The notes beneath the pieces were generated by a model, which saw only the letters and a list, made by a program, of their open reading frames with translations, did no database searches and had not been told where the DNA came from. Source: Actinomycetes bacterium (GTDB lineage: Bacteria > Actinomycetota > Acidimicrobiia > Acidimicrobiales > Acidimicrobiaceae). Taken from it: a stretch of 64,000 bases of DNA. A program made the position numbers and the translations under genes. Shown piece by piece: positions 17,473 to 25,800 of this stretch. The first letter of the stretch is position 1. Every line of letters begins with the position of its first letter. The DNA lies in NCBI GenBank assembly GCA_021819725.1, contig JAKAQR010000003.1, positions 62,001 to 126,000 on the forward strand. The letters are read 5' to 3'.

Positions 17473-18651
17473 ATGCAATATAGATCAAAGGTGGTTTTAG
17501 CGCTCGGTGCATGCGCACTACTTCTTGCGTCGTGCGGATCGTCAAACAATGTTACGAACGCTGGGAGCAATACAATGTTGGCGAGTTCCTGGGTTACCAA
17601 GAACGCATCTAACGGAGCCGCCATTCTCACCTGGACGATCACCGGCAGCAATGCGGTTGGATCACTTACTCTCACTTACCTGTCGTCTTCAGGCGATTTT
17701 GCCCATCACAACTCTGTCTCCTTTAGCGGCACGGTTTCTGGCAAGTCTGTCAACCTTAGCTTCGGAGGTACTAATATCGCAGGCACAGTCACCTCGACGC
17801 AACTATCCATTGCATTTCCACAGTCCGATGGGCAGATAAGCAACCTTAGACTAATCCCTGGAACTATGTCGACCTACAATAGTGAAGTAGCATCGATCAA
17901 CAATGAGGCCAATACCAACGAGCGGAGCGCCCAGGCCGCTGCAGAGGCACAGCAACAGGAGCAAGCAGCCGCCGCAGAGGCACAGCAACAGGAGCAAGCA
18001 GCCGCTGCTCAGAACAGCAAAGAGAAGAAGGCTATTCAGAACGGCGCGAGTACGGTAAACAGTGATCTGTCGGGTTTACAGGGCGACGAATCGCAGTTAT
18101 CTACTGACGTGGCTGATACTCAACAGGGACTCGGTTCTGAAAACACCGCGCTCTCTCAGACGAAAGCTTATTTAGCGACAACCCAATCAATGGTCAATCA
18201 ATACGGCACCGGAAGCGGCAATGGGGTCTGCTACGAGGCAGAAGAAGACGTTGGATACGAGGCTAATGAGGACGTGGCTTACGATGCGACACAAGATGTC
18301 GGATACGATGCCACGCAAGACGTCCTTCCTGGCATCGCATCTGTACAGTCTGAGATCCAGCAGTTACAGAGCGATTTCAGTTTCCTTCAATCGGCAGAAT
18401 CGGCACTACCAGACTATGTACCAAGTGGCACGCCGACGAGCAGCCAAGTTCAATCTGCTATTTCCGCAGCCAACACCGGTATCAACAGCGCAGTGTCTAC
18501 GACAAACGGCTACATAGCTAAAGCAAATGCTTATGTCTCGATTGCCTACGGGTACGTCGATACCGCCTACCAGGTCGGAAACTGTGGTTCTCCGCCGTCA
18601 CTGCCTGCGCCTGTACCAACAATCTCGGCGTCAGAGGCATCGAGTTCGTAA
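17473..18651 (+). CDS. Repeat-rich secreted lipoprotein, function unknown
   Basis: The start at 17473 gives a 392-residue protein with a lipoprotein signal (lipobox LLASC, cysteine 21) and a good ribosome site (AGAGGTAGTG). The first 130 residues are Ser/Thr/Gly-rich and probably beta-structured. Next comes a low-complexity helix with two copies of an 11-residue AEAQQQEQAAA unit, then coiled-coil-like sequence with Leu/Gln/Asp. Four tandem 8-residue units follow (CYEAEEDV, GYEANEDV, AYDATQDV, GYDATQDV), then another helical part and a Pro/Ser-rich end. The acidic, tyrosine-spaced repeats could bind cations or a partner on the cell surface. I recognise no family. It lies inside the integrative element, next to the restriction stump. 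Confidence 0.75.
   Translation: MQYRSKVVLALGACALLLASCGSSNNVTNAGSNTMLASSWVTKNASNGAAILTWTITGSNAVGSLTLTYLSSSGDFAHHNSVSFSGTVSGKSVNLSFGGTNIAGTVTSTQLSIAFPQSDGQISNLRLIPGTMSTYNSEVASINNEANTNERSAQAAAEAQQQEQAAAAEAQQQEQAAAAQNSKEKKAIQNGASTVNSDLSGLQGDESQLSTDVADTQQGLGSENTALSQTKAYLATTQSMVNQYGTGSGNGVCYEAEEDVGYEANEDVAYDATQDVGYDATQDVLPGIASVQSEIQQLQSDFSFLQSAESALPDYVPSGTPTSSQVQSAISAANTGINSAVSTTNGYIAKANAYVSIAYGYVDTAYQVGNCGSPPSLPAPVPTISASEASSS
17941..18006 (+). repeat. 33-bp tandem repeat inside the lipoprotein gene
   Basis: Two near-identical 33-bp units (17941-17973 and 17974-18006, differing at the last base) encode the duplicated AEAQQQEQAAA segment. The near identity indicates a recent duplication. Confidence 0.9.
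18229..18324 (+). repeat. Four 24-bp units coding acidic 8-residue repeats
   Basis: Four consecutive 24-bp units encode the consensus (G/A)Y(E/D)A-x-(E/Q)DV. The DNA has diverged more than the protein, which suggests selection on the repeated peptide. Confidence 0.85.
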
Positions 18652-19332
18652 CGAGCCTAGACCGAGGCGCCCTGTCCAAAAGTGCATTACCCCAGGTGAC
18701 CAGCTTTTTTACGTGCCTGCTACAGCTGGGCACTCTCTTCACAGGTCCAGTAGACTGCATCAGAAGAGGGCTTCAGGGGGAACTCCGACCTTGACAGAAA
18801 GATTGTGTGCTGAGTGTTTTTAAGGTCAAAGACCGTGCAATATGGAGGTCCTTCCGGTATCATCTGGGTCCCTGATGGGACACTTTAAGCTCTTGAGGTC
18901 CTCTAACTAAGGTGGCACGGACAAAATTAGGTTTCGCTGACGATGGCCCGCCTTTCACTGGCGTATTGCTTCAACTTGACAGACAAAACGTTGTGCCAAT
19001 TTGGCAATGACTGTGCCCTCCATCAGAGAACCAACAGATGTGGTGATTATAGATCACCTCAAAGAGCGCCGGGTAAATATGCGTGGCCTCAGAGGACGAC
19101 AGCTTTGGGAATGGGCTAGCGTAACCCTGAGCGCTGCATTGGATCGAGATCTAATGAATAGTCTGCACTTGTCTTCAGCTCTGTTCTCAACCCAACTGCA
19201 ACCCAACTTTCCCAATCATTTTTGGGCATGCCGGATCGCGCTCGGGCCTGGCTTTCTAAATTTACCAGATCTGAGCTGCCATAATGAATGCAACAGAGAC
19301 AGATTGGCGACAGGTGAAAAAGCATGCACATA
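18652..19332. other. No supportable gene (right end of the element)
   Basis: About 680 bp between the lipoprotein stop and attR. Open frames here lack ribosome sites and recognisable motifs. I see no gene. Confidence 0.6.
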
Positions 19333-19376
19333 ACTTCGGATCAGGCGGTTGGGAGTTCGAATCTCTCCGAGCGCGC
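19333..19376 (+). repeat. attR, 44-bp copy of the tRNA-Arg 3' half
   Basis: Perfect copy of 12595-12638, followed by CACAAAC. It includes the anticodon loop and T-arm but no 5' half, so it is a tRNA fragment, not a gene. It marks the right end of the element. Confidence 0.92.
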
Positions 19377-19720
19377 CACAAACATCGAGCTCAGAAGTGA
19401 GTTTACCTCAGGATCTCAAGGGACGATTTGCACTTTTGTCGCGATGGGCCATGACCAGAGGCTCCATTACCTGGATCAAACCTGAAGGTCGGTGTCTTCG
19501 TTTCAAAGTAGGCCCCGATGCAGTGACCGGGAGAATCCGACAAGTGTGTGGTGCCATCCACGGTTGCCAGTGATACGGTGATCGCACTGCGTCAACCCGT
19601 TGATGAGGTTCAGTCGAGCTCCGAACGTATGTAACCACGTCTCAGCCGATAATGAGTGCATCCGGCGACCAATCTTCCAGGCAGATTAGCCACTTCTCAG
19701 GATGTTCCCTGGCTTCGGCA
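19377..19720. other. Host flank after attR, no gene seen
   Basis: This 340-bp stretch was presumably next to the tRNA-Arg before integration. I see no motif-bearing frame or hairpin of note. Confidence 0.5.
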
Positions 19721-20221
19721 TCACTCACCGAGGCTGACTGCGATATCACTGAGCCGCCGCCATAGCCGACGGTCATCTAAGGGGTGGAAGTCAAAGTGTC
19801 GGTAGAAATCTATGGCTTTCTCGTTGATGGCATCGACCACCACGGCCCTTGCGCCGAACTCTTTTCCACCCCTCACGCAGCGCCGGAGGGCATCGACGAG
19901 TAGATACCCCCCAAGGTGGTGACCCTGCTCGCCCCGATCAATCGCGAGACGAGCCAAGAGAACAACGGGTACTGGGTCGGGCATTCCTCGGTGAAGGCGA
20001 GAAGGGGCTGTAGAGTGAAGCACCGAACTCATCGCCAAGGCGTAATAGCCAACGACGACATTACCCCTACACAACACGTAGGTTGCTGCCGTACCTGCGG
20101 CGAATGCCACCTCGGCCGACCTGCGAAGCCAGCGGTCGAGGTCGGGCATTCCAGAGTCAAAACCATCCACGTTGTGGGAGGTCGAGAGTAGCTCAATTGG
20201 CTGCAGGGAGTCAGCCGTCAC
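19721..20221 (-). CDS. GNAT-fold toxin of a TacAT-type toxin-antitoxin pair
   Basis: TacT-family toxins acetylate the amino group of aminoacyl-tRNA and block translation. The 166-residue protein has the GNAT features: DLDRWLRR near the start, VVGYYALAM (beta-4), VVLLARLAIDRGEQGHHLGGYLL (acetyl-CoA-binding loop) and AIDFYRHFDF with the conserved tyrosine late in the fold, followed by a short C-terminal helix. It overlaps the upstream DUF1778-type antitoxin by four bases (ATGA), the usual arrangement. It lies just outside the tRNA-borne element in host accessory DNA. Confidence 0.88.
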   Translation of the reverse strand: MTADSLQPIELLSTSHNVDGFDSGMPDLDRWLRRSAEVAFAAGTAATYVLCRGNVVVGYYALAMSSVLHSTAPSRLHRGMPDPVPVVLLARLAIDRGEQGHHLGGYLLVDALRRCVRGGKEFGARAVVVDAINEKAIDFYRHFDFHPLDDRRLWRRLSDIAVSLGE

Positions 20222-20502
20222 TGCGAGGGGATCGGACCTGGTTCTGAGGCATACCGTACGAGGGTGCGCATCGGCTCGGGCTCGGCATCAAGAGCGCCAA
20301 GAAACTTCTCGAAGGCATCTGCGTCGATAGCAATACGCCGTTTTCTCTCAAGCACCACGTCCGCACGCTCTGCTCCAGCAGCGAGAAGAAAGCCAGTCAG
20401 ACTCTCCCCGTTCGCCTCAGCAGCGGCCCGCAGGCGAGCCTCTTGATCGGAATCGACTCTGAGATTGATCCTGCCTTTGTGCCTGTCCTCCACTGCGCTC
20501 AT
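20218..20502 (-). CDS. TacA-type (DUF1778) ribbon-helix-helix antitoxin
   Basis: The 94-residue antitoxin has an N-terminal ribbon-helix-helix domain (RINLRVDSDQEARLRAAAE, then GESLTGFLLAAGAERADVVL), typical of DUF1778 proteins that bind operator DNA. The C-terminal tail (DADAFEKFLGALDAEPEP) matches the usual toxin-neutralising segment. It overlaps the toxin start by four bases. An inverted repeat at 20511-20533, just upstream of its ATG, is the likely site of autorepression. Confidence 0.87.
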   Translation of the reverse strand: MSAVEDRHKGRINLRVDSDQEARLRAAAEANGESLTGFLLAAGAERADVVLERKRRIAIDADAFEKFLGALDAEPEPMRTLVRYASEPGPIPSQ

Positions 20503-20510
20503 GCCTACAG

Positions 20511-20533
20511 TGTACTGATGGAGTACATACTCC
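20511..20533 (-). promoter_or_regulatory. Inverted-repeat operator of the TacAT-type pair
   Basis: TGTACT (20511-20516) and AGTACA (20522-20527) are inverted repeats, overlapped by a second palindrome GGAGTACATACTCC (20520-20533). Both lie within 32 bp upstream of the antitoxin start, where the antitoxin would repress its own promoter. Confidence 0.6.
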
Positions 20534-21159
20534 TTGCCACCTCAGATACCTCGAAGTGAGATTTACCACAGCCACCCAAAGGCGGGGGACGATGAGTCAG
20601 GAGAAGGCATACCGGGGGCGATCTTCGGCGTGCGAATCTTGACCGCAGCACCTCCGAAACCAGGTTCACCATCACTCAGTGCTCTAGAAGCTCTGAATGG
20701 TCCAGAGCCCCATGACGAGGAAGTGAGAACCTAGGTGGCCAATGATGAGATATCGAGGTGCAGCCTCCCTGATTCTTAGGACTCATGGGGATCGCCGGGA
20801 AGCTCGGCCCCTGGCACACTGTGTGTCACGAGATTTTGCCTGAGCCTACTCATTCATGACAACGTATGATGAACATACCCTGTGGGGGCGCAATGATGCT
20901 CACAGATGACCATGGATGAATAGTGAATAGTCGAGGGTCGGCATAGATTTCCGAAATGAGCGCAGCTAGCACTTTGGGTGGGATCGTGACCTCGTGGCTA
21001 GCATTATTGCTACCGTTTCATCGCAGGCAGCCGTGCTATCGTCTTAGCCTTCTGGCCCTCAGCGATTGATTCTTCAAGCCGCGCGCACGCTGATACCGGG
21101 GCCTAGAGAGCACTCCGCTTGGAGCAAGAACCTATTATAAGCCTGGAGACTCTCTGTTG
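20534..21159. other. Gap between two toxin-antitoxin loci, no gene seen
   Basis: About 630 bp separating the divergently oriented toxin-antitoxin pairs. The one open frame of note (20534-20734, plus strand) lacks a ribosome site and any motif. Confidence 0.5.
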
Positions 21160-21190
21160 GTAGCTACAATAAGCCTTTGTAAGTAGCTAC
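21160..21190 (+). promoter_or_regulatory. Paired GTAGCTAC palindromes, VapBC operator candidate
   Basis: The 8-bp palindrome GTAGCTAC occurs at 21160-21167 and again at 21183-21190, 23 bp apart (about two helical turns), immediately upstream of the antitoxin ribosome site. The spacing suits cooperative binding by an antitoxin dimer of dimers. Confidence 0.65.
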
Positions 21191-21203
21191 TGGGAGGTAG
21201 AAC

Positions 21204-21461
21204 ATGGAAGTTGGCGTTCGGGAACTGAAGAACAATCTCAGCCGCTATCTTGCGAAGGTTGGCAGCGGTGATGAGCTCATTGTCACCGATCGCGGTCGGG
21301 CAATAGCCAAGATTACCCCAATCGGAAGAGAGAGGACACTGGATTACCTGATCAGAGAAGGGATCGTGACACCGGCCACGGCCGTAAAGCAGAATGCCCC
21401 TACCAAACGGGTACGTCCGAGGCATGCGGTGAGCCCACTTATCACGGATCAGCGCAATTGA
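21204..21461 (+). CDS. Phd/YefM-family antitoxin
   Basis: The 85-residue protein begins with the Phd/YefM pattern: MEVGVRELKNNLSRYLAKV, then a turn and LIVTDRGRAIAKITPI, which forms the N-terminal DNA-binding domain. The remaining 35 residues are the toxin-binding tail. GGGAGGT lies upstream of the ATG. It is followed with a four-base overlap by a PIN-domain toxin, and two GTAGCTAC palindromes upstream are likely its operator. Confidence 0.88.
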   Translation: MEVGVRELKNNLSRYLAKVGSGDELIVTDRGRAIAKITPIGRERTLDYLIREGIVTPATAVKQNAPTKRVRPRHAVSPLITDQRN

Positions 21462-21877
21462 TTGCCTATTTCGATACTTCTTCCCTTGTGCCACTCTTCG
21501 TTGAAGAATCAGGCTCTGAACGGGCCAGTCTCTTATGGGACCAAGCTGATCATGTCGCCGGGGTTCGGCTTCTTTACGCCGAATGCCGTGCAGCGCTGGC
21601 CATGGCTACCCGGCTTGGACGGTTGAGCACGAGGGCCTTACGCACGGCGGTGATTGATCTTGAAGTGCTCTATCAGCAGATTGACATCGTGGAAGTCTCC
21701 GACGATTTAGTCCGGCGTGCCGGAACCTTGTCCGAGATCCATTCCTTACGGGGTTACGATGCTGTCCACTTAGCTGCTGGGGAGACGTTCATAGGACAAG
21801 ACGTTGTGTTCGTGGCTGGTGATGGGCCACTGTACGAGGCAGCCAAGAGCATGGGATTAGCCGTAGCCCGCACGTAG
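21458..21877 (+). CDS. VapC-type PIN-domain ribonuclease toxin
   Basis: The 139-residue PIN-domain protein has the acidic residues expected for Mg-dependent RNase activity: D6 in AYFDTSSLVPLF, a glutamate in LLYAECRAALA, D in RGYDAVHLAAG and a final aspartate in VAGDGPL. It starts at a TTG that overlaps the antitoxin stop. Targets of VapC toxins are usually initiator tRNA or the sarcin-ricin loop; the target here cannot be read from sequence. Confidence 0.9.
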   Translation: MIAYFDTSSLVPLFVEESGSERASLLWDQADHVAGVRLLYAECRAALAMATRLGRLSTRALRTAVIDLEVLYQQIDIVEVSDDLVRRAGTLSEIHSLRGYDAVHLAAGETFIGQDVVFVAGDGPLYEAAKSMGLAVART

Positions 21878-22117
21878 AGTGTTTCCTGACGCAAGCAACC
21901 CTGTCTGAGGGATTATGGTTTGCGGTCGAACATGCATCTGGTGGCAGCATGAGGACGTCTAGTGATCTGATCGAAACTATGGTGACGAGCGGTTTTAGCG
22001 CGTGGGCGTGCGAAAGCGCGGCGCCAGTGACGCTGTCGCGCTGGAATCGAGCTGTGAAAGCCTGAGCTTGCCTAGGCCAAGATCAGGCGTGCGGCGACAC
22101 AATGGATATCCCGATGT

Positions 22118-22375
22118 ATGTCTTTTATAAGCAAAAGTCTTGTATCTGTTGACGAAGAGTTACTCGCGAGAATCGACAATGCCGCAAGGTCTGCTGGTCT
22201 AACTAGAAGCGCCCATCTGTCTCGCTTGGCCGAACGTGATCTGGGTGATGTGTTCGGTCCTGAGGTCAACCGGCATGTCTAACGTGCAATCGCTGAGCTT
22301 CAGGAGCTGTTCAACACTCAGTCTTGTAGGGAGAGCACCATCGCGACGATTCGAAGTGACCGCGACACGCATTGA
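22118..22375 (+). pseudogene. Ribbon-helix-helix antitoxin with internal stop
   Basis: From the ATG at 22118 the frame reads MSFISKSLVSVDEELLARI and TRSAHLSRLAERDLG, a ribbon-helix-helix antitoxin pattern, then hits TAA at 22280-22282. The same frame continues with the normal antitoxin tail (AIAELQELF ... IRSDRDTH) to a stop at 22375. One nonsense mutation therefore truncates an otherwise complete antitoxin. The next frame (PIN toxin remnant) overlaps its end by four bases. Confidence 0.78.
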
Positions 22376-22802
22376 GAGATCTCGTCCTTGATACTTCAGT
22401 TGTGATCAGGTGGTTCGCCTACGAGCAGCCCGGATTGGAAGGCTCGTGAACAGCATAACGACTTTCATGCGGGCCAATTTTCGGTGGTTGTTGCTTCGCT
22501 ATTTTTCTTGGGGGTGCTGAACGTCGCCGGAAGACGCTGGCAATGAGGCGGTGTTCCAGCTCGCCGAGGCTCTCGGTGACCTTGCCTTCGAGGTGGCCGA
22601 GCCAACGGTACAATCGGTGGCTCGCTGGGTGTCCTTGGGATTGACCGCTTACGACGCGGCCTACGTGGCGCTGGCTGAGGACCGGGGTCTCTGACTCGTG
22701 ACCGACGATGAACAGATTATCGAAGTGGGTCCGGTAGTAAGTCGTGCACTGGTCCAAAGATACGATGCAGCGAGGTGTGGGGTGGTTGATCGCAAGGAAT
22801 AG
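22372..22802 (+). pseudogene. VapC-type PIN toxin, decayed
   Basis: Starts at TTG 22372 with the PIN signature LVLDTSVVIRWF, stops after about 22 residues, and resumes near 22528 in another frame with NEAVFQLAEALGDLAFEVAE, SVARWVSLGLTAYDAAYVALAEDRGL and LVTDDEQI, which are the central and C-terminal PIN motifs. A TGA stands where TGG would give GLWLVTDD. The middle of the domain is deleted or scrambled. This is a third toxin-antitoxin locus in the zone, in the same orientation as the intact VapBC pair. Confidence 0.78.
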
Positions 22803-23291
22803 GAAGCCGGCTACCAAGGAGGTGGCTGCGCCGATGCGTACTATCTGCTTGACAGTCGTCATTTTGCCCTCGAAGAGCAGGCCGACCAGATTGCCTACCT
22901 CACGCCCAATTTCCTTGTTGCCAACCTTGGAGGTTTCTCAGCGGCGTAGCGAGCAGCGGGACTTCGTGGCGTCCACCTACGCCTAGGCAGTTGAGCACAA
23001 GAATTGTCATGGCAGTACATAGAGCGATACCAAACGGATTTACTACAGGAATCGCGGTCGTGCAAAAGCATGGACAGTCTTCCTCTCGGGAACGCGTAGA
23101 GATCATCGATGCCAGAGCAGGCCCGTGCTCGACGATCTTTCTTGCAATTCCCGATGGCCAAGCTCTAGGTGTTCATGGAGGACGCGGCCTTGAGTCGATG
23201 CCATCATGGACCGGATCGGTCATGGTCCTCGAGTGATTGAGCTCACTGGTGCATCGATGCGAAAGCTTGAAGTGAACCAAGGGGAGGAAAA
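22803..23291. other. No supportable gene
   Basis: Frames here (for example 22991-23236, plus strand, 81 codons) have no motif I recognise. On the minus strand an ATG at 22862 begins a short hydrophobic stretch that then runs antisense through the dead PIN gene, so I do not call it. Confidence 0.45.
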
Positions 23292-23405
23292 ATGACCGCG
23301 GAGAAGCACCGATCCCTAAAGAGTCTCAGGAGCGAGAAGGGCTGGGTTTCAAGAGATGGCCCAAACCAGTTTCAGGAGTTAGCATTGGCGGCCTTTCCGA
23401 GTTAG
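23292..23405 (+). CDS. Possible 37-residue small protein
   Basis: The sequence GGGGAGGAAAA stands directly before the ATG, one of the strongest ribosome sites in this zone. The short frame encodes a basic, helical peptide (MTAEKHRSLKSLRSEKGW then a hydrophobic LALAAF) and stops at 23405. It may be a real small protein or the truncated start of a lost gene. No homology recognised. Confidence 0.3.
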   Translation: MTAEKHRSLKSLRSEKGWVSRDGPNQFQELALAAFPS

Positions 23406-23696
23406 GAACGAGTGATTTGGGGGTGAAAGTGAACGCTCCTCGGGAGGCGACGACCGTGCCCCTAGCGTGGAAGAGTTTGCTTCGCTGTAGAGAGGGGCGA
23501 CTTATTTTGAAGTTCTGGTCGGTGTTGGTCCAGTGATGCCCTGTCTCTGTACTGCGATGGTCGTTCGCGTTGGAGGTTATGATGTTTTGTCGGAGGGTGG
23601 TAGTATTGTTTCCGTTCCTTCCTGTTGGTGGTGAAATCTTCGAACAACTGACAGGAAGCGGCTACGCCATAGGCAGAAGGGGGAGCTGTTGTCGAG

Positions 23697-23903
23697 ATGA
23701 AGAGGCGATCGGAATTATCTATGCCGCATTCGGTGGTGTTTGCGTTCATTGCAGTGGCGTGCGGTTTGCTAGTTGTTTCACTGGCACAAATGGGCACAGC
23801 GGCAAGCGATGTAGCGGTGGCAGTGCTCATCCTTGCTGCACTAGTGTCGCTCGGTTTTGCGGGGTCTCGGCTTCGGTCCACACCCGATCACCCTCGGCGA
23901 TGA
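23697..23903 (+). CDS. Possible small two-helix membrane protein
   Basis: The frame gives up to 68 residues with two hydrophobic segments (VVFAFIAVACGLLVVSLA and VAVAVLILAALVSLGFAG) joined by a short loop and a basic end. The start may be the internal ATG at 23721. The ribosome site is weak. It is called only because the two clean membrane helices are unlikely by chance. Confidence 0.38.
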   Translation: MKRRSELSMPHSVVFAFIAVACGLLVVSLAQMGTAASDVAVAVLILAALVSLGFAGSRLRSTPDHPRR

Positions 23904-24504
23904 GTGAACCGGGCTACTTGTAGCACCGCTCGTGGCGATACCGAGGTAGTCGTTGCTGCTGTCAATTGTGGGTGCCAACCAGGTACCCTAAATGGGTAAT
24001 CGACGTTGGGAGGGGCGATGGATGCAAGCGGCCGTATTGGGTGATCCGTTCTCGTCATGTGGTAGATCACTGCTAATGTTTGGCGACGAGTGAAGAGCAT
24101 TGGGTAGTACGGTCTTTCGGATCCGGTTCGGAGGGGTACCTCTCGATGAACTGGCATGTCGGAAGGTCGCTATCAGCTGGTGGCTAGACAGTGTGTCTAA
24201 AGATCGGCCAGCTATCGGGTGCCCGCTAAATCGAGGTTAGGTCTTCAGCTAGAGGCTCGGTAAGCACCACGACTTGTGGCTTACACCAGCGAGATCCATG
24301 TCGCAGTTGGTGCGGCGGCAGTATGACGAACCTTGATGATTCCGGACAGCGCGTGAGAAGCGGATACCTGGTAGTGCGACAGTCGCGTTTCCTACCCATG
24401 GCGATCTTTGATTCGATCTAGAGCTAGTAGTGGGTAGGTTGCCCTGGGTACTTGGAGAGGAGTCATGGCTAAGGCAGTCGGTGAGGTTGCGGCGTTGGGT
24501 TGGA
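23904..24504. other. No supportable gene
   Basis: About 600 bp before the end of the Kelch gene. Only short frames without motifs. Confidence 0.5.
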
Positions 24505-25527
24505 TTACTCCTCGATCTCAAGGATCCAGGTATCATTGAGGGGAGTCGATGACCAGCGGTGTTCGCTGCCACCAAAAAGTACAACCTGGCCATTCATCTC
24601 GTCAAAGGTCATCGCTGCTGCACATCTTGGCGAGGGGGCGGACGCAGTCTGTACCCTCACCCAAGCTTTTCCATCAAAGACCCAGGTGTCGTTCAAACTC
24701 ACCAAACTGCCATTGTCGTGACGGCCAGTTCCACCGAAGAGTACGCAGTGCCCAACGATTGAATCATAGGCCAAGGTCGGCTGCGTCCGTGGTGAAGGGG
24801 CTGTCGGAGTCCGCACCTCCTCCCATTCCTTCCCATCAAAGACCCAGGTGTCGTTGAGGCGGCGATCATCTACGCCTAGCTGCTGATCACCTTGTCCACC
24901 AAAGAGCACGACCCCGCTACTCCTGGGATGTGGTGCCATCGTTGCAAAGTTGCGAGCAGGTGGTCGCAACTGTGGAACCCGCTTTTCCCACACGCTGCCA
25001 TCAAAAACCCAGGTCTCATCGACGAGGGGTTTTAACCCCGGTTCCTTGGGCCAAATTACTCCGATCAGCGTCTTTGGCCCAGCCCTCAATCCGCCAAAGG
25101 CCACCACCAAATCAGACCCAGGGTCGGTCGTTAACGCTTGCTGAGCGTAACTGGGATACTGTGAGGGTCGCACCTCCTCCCATTCCTTCCCATCAAAGAC
25201 CCAGGTGTCGTGGAGATTGCTCATGCTGATGCCCTTATGGGGAGCATCACCACCTGTAGGTTGTGATCGAATACCGTTCAACAACACCAAGTGAGATCCC
25301 CGAGGCGAACAGGCCATGGGAGACGAGTGACGAGGAGAGGGTCGCCTCCTCGGATTGAGTTCTCTCCAGTTCGTTCCGTCAAAGCTCCAGGTGTCATTGA
25401 GCCCATGCCCACCAGCGAGACCGCCGAAGAGGATGACGCTCTGACTGTTGTGGTCATAGGCGAACGAAGCCCCAGAACGTGGCGGTGGAGCCGTGGCAGT
25501 ATTGATGTTGATCCAGCTTGCTCTCAT
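24505..25527 (-). CDS. Kelch-repeat beta-propeller protein
   Basis: The 340-residue protein is built of about six Kelch units of 50-60 residues. Each unit has a hydrophobic strand ending in LFGG (VILFGG, VVAFGG, VVLFGG, CVLFGG, VVLFGG), then a NDTWVFDGKEWEEV-type strand and a P-x-x-x-PSPR turn. Such domains fold into a propeller used for binding proteins or sugars. There is no signal peptide or added enzymatic domain, so it is probably a cytoplasmic binding protein or a detached module. The repeats are very alike, indicating recent expansion. AAGGAGA stands before the ATG. It is isolated in gene-poor DNA. Confidence 0.85.
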   Translation of the reverse strand: MRASWININTATAPPPRSGASFAYDHNSQSVILFGGLAGGHGLNDTWSFDGTNWRELNPRRRPSPRHSSPMACSPRGSHLVLLNGIRSQPTGGDAPHKGISMSNLHDTWVFDGKEWEEVRPSQYPSYAQQALTTDPGSDLVVAFGGLRAGPKTLIGVIWPKEPGLKPLVDETWVFDGSVWEKRVPQLRPPARNFATMAPHPRSSGVVLFGGQGDQQLGVDDRRLNDTWVFDGKEWEEVRTPTAPSPRTQPTLAYDSIVGHCVLFGGTGRHDNGSLVSLNDTWVFDGKAWVRVQTASAPSPRCAAAMTFDEMNGQVVLFGGSEHRWSSTPLNDTWILEIEE

Positions 25528-25800
25528 GATAGTATCTCCTTGATCGCTCCCTTTGTTGAGCAGTCATCCTATGCGACTTGAACCAAAGTAATTGTCGCGA
25601 TAAAGCGATCCGACGTTGTGTTGTAGATCTATGCTCCCAAAGCATAGGGAGAGCAAGAGACTCTTTATCTGTACTTTGTTTGATCTCAATAATTGCCTTG
25701 ATGGTAATTGATTCCCGAGATCGATGTCCGTTTGGGTGGACCGAGTGATGTGAGCTTGAGCCCATACCTGCCACGTTGTCTGTTCTACGATAGTGTGTTG

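Larger units (their letters stand above)
12595..19376 (+). mobile_element. 6.8-kb integrative element in tRNA-Arg(TCG)
   Basis: The boundaries are 44-bp perfect direct repeats: the 3' half of the tRNA (12595-12638) and a detached copy (19333-19376). A tyrosine integrase gene starts about 100 bp inside the left end, the standard arrangement for tRNA-borne islands. Cargo in order: integrase, broken ArdC-like gene, SIR2-domain protein, stump of a restriction-helicase, repeat-rich lipoprotein, and about 680 bp without a clear gene. No replication, conjugation or phage structural gene is present, so it is a defence-island-like or satellite element, and partly eroded. Confidence 0.88.

Noticed and set aside
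22419..22862. 147-codon minus-strand frame with a hydrophobic N-terminus
   Set aside because: Most of it runs antisense through the PIN-toxin remnant, whose motifs are clear on the plus strand.
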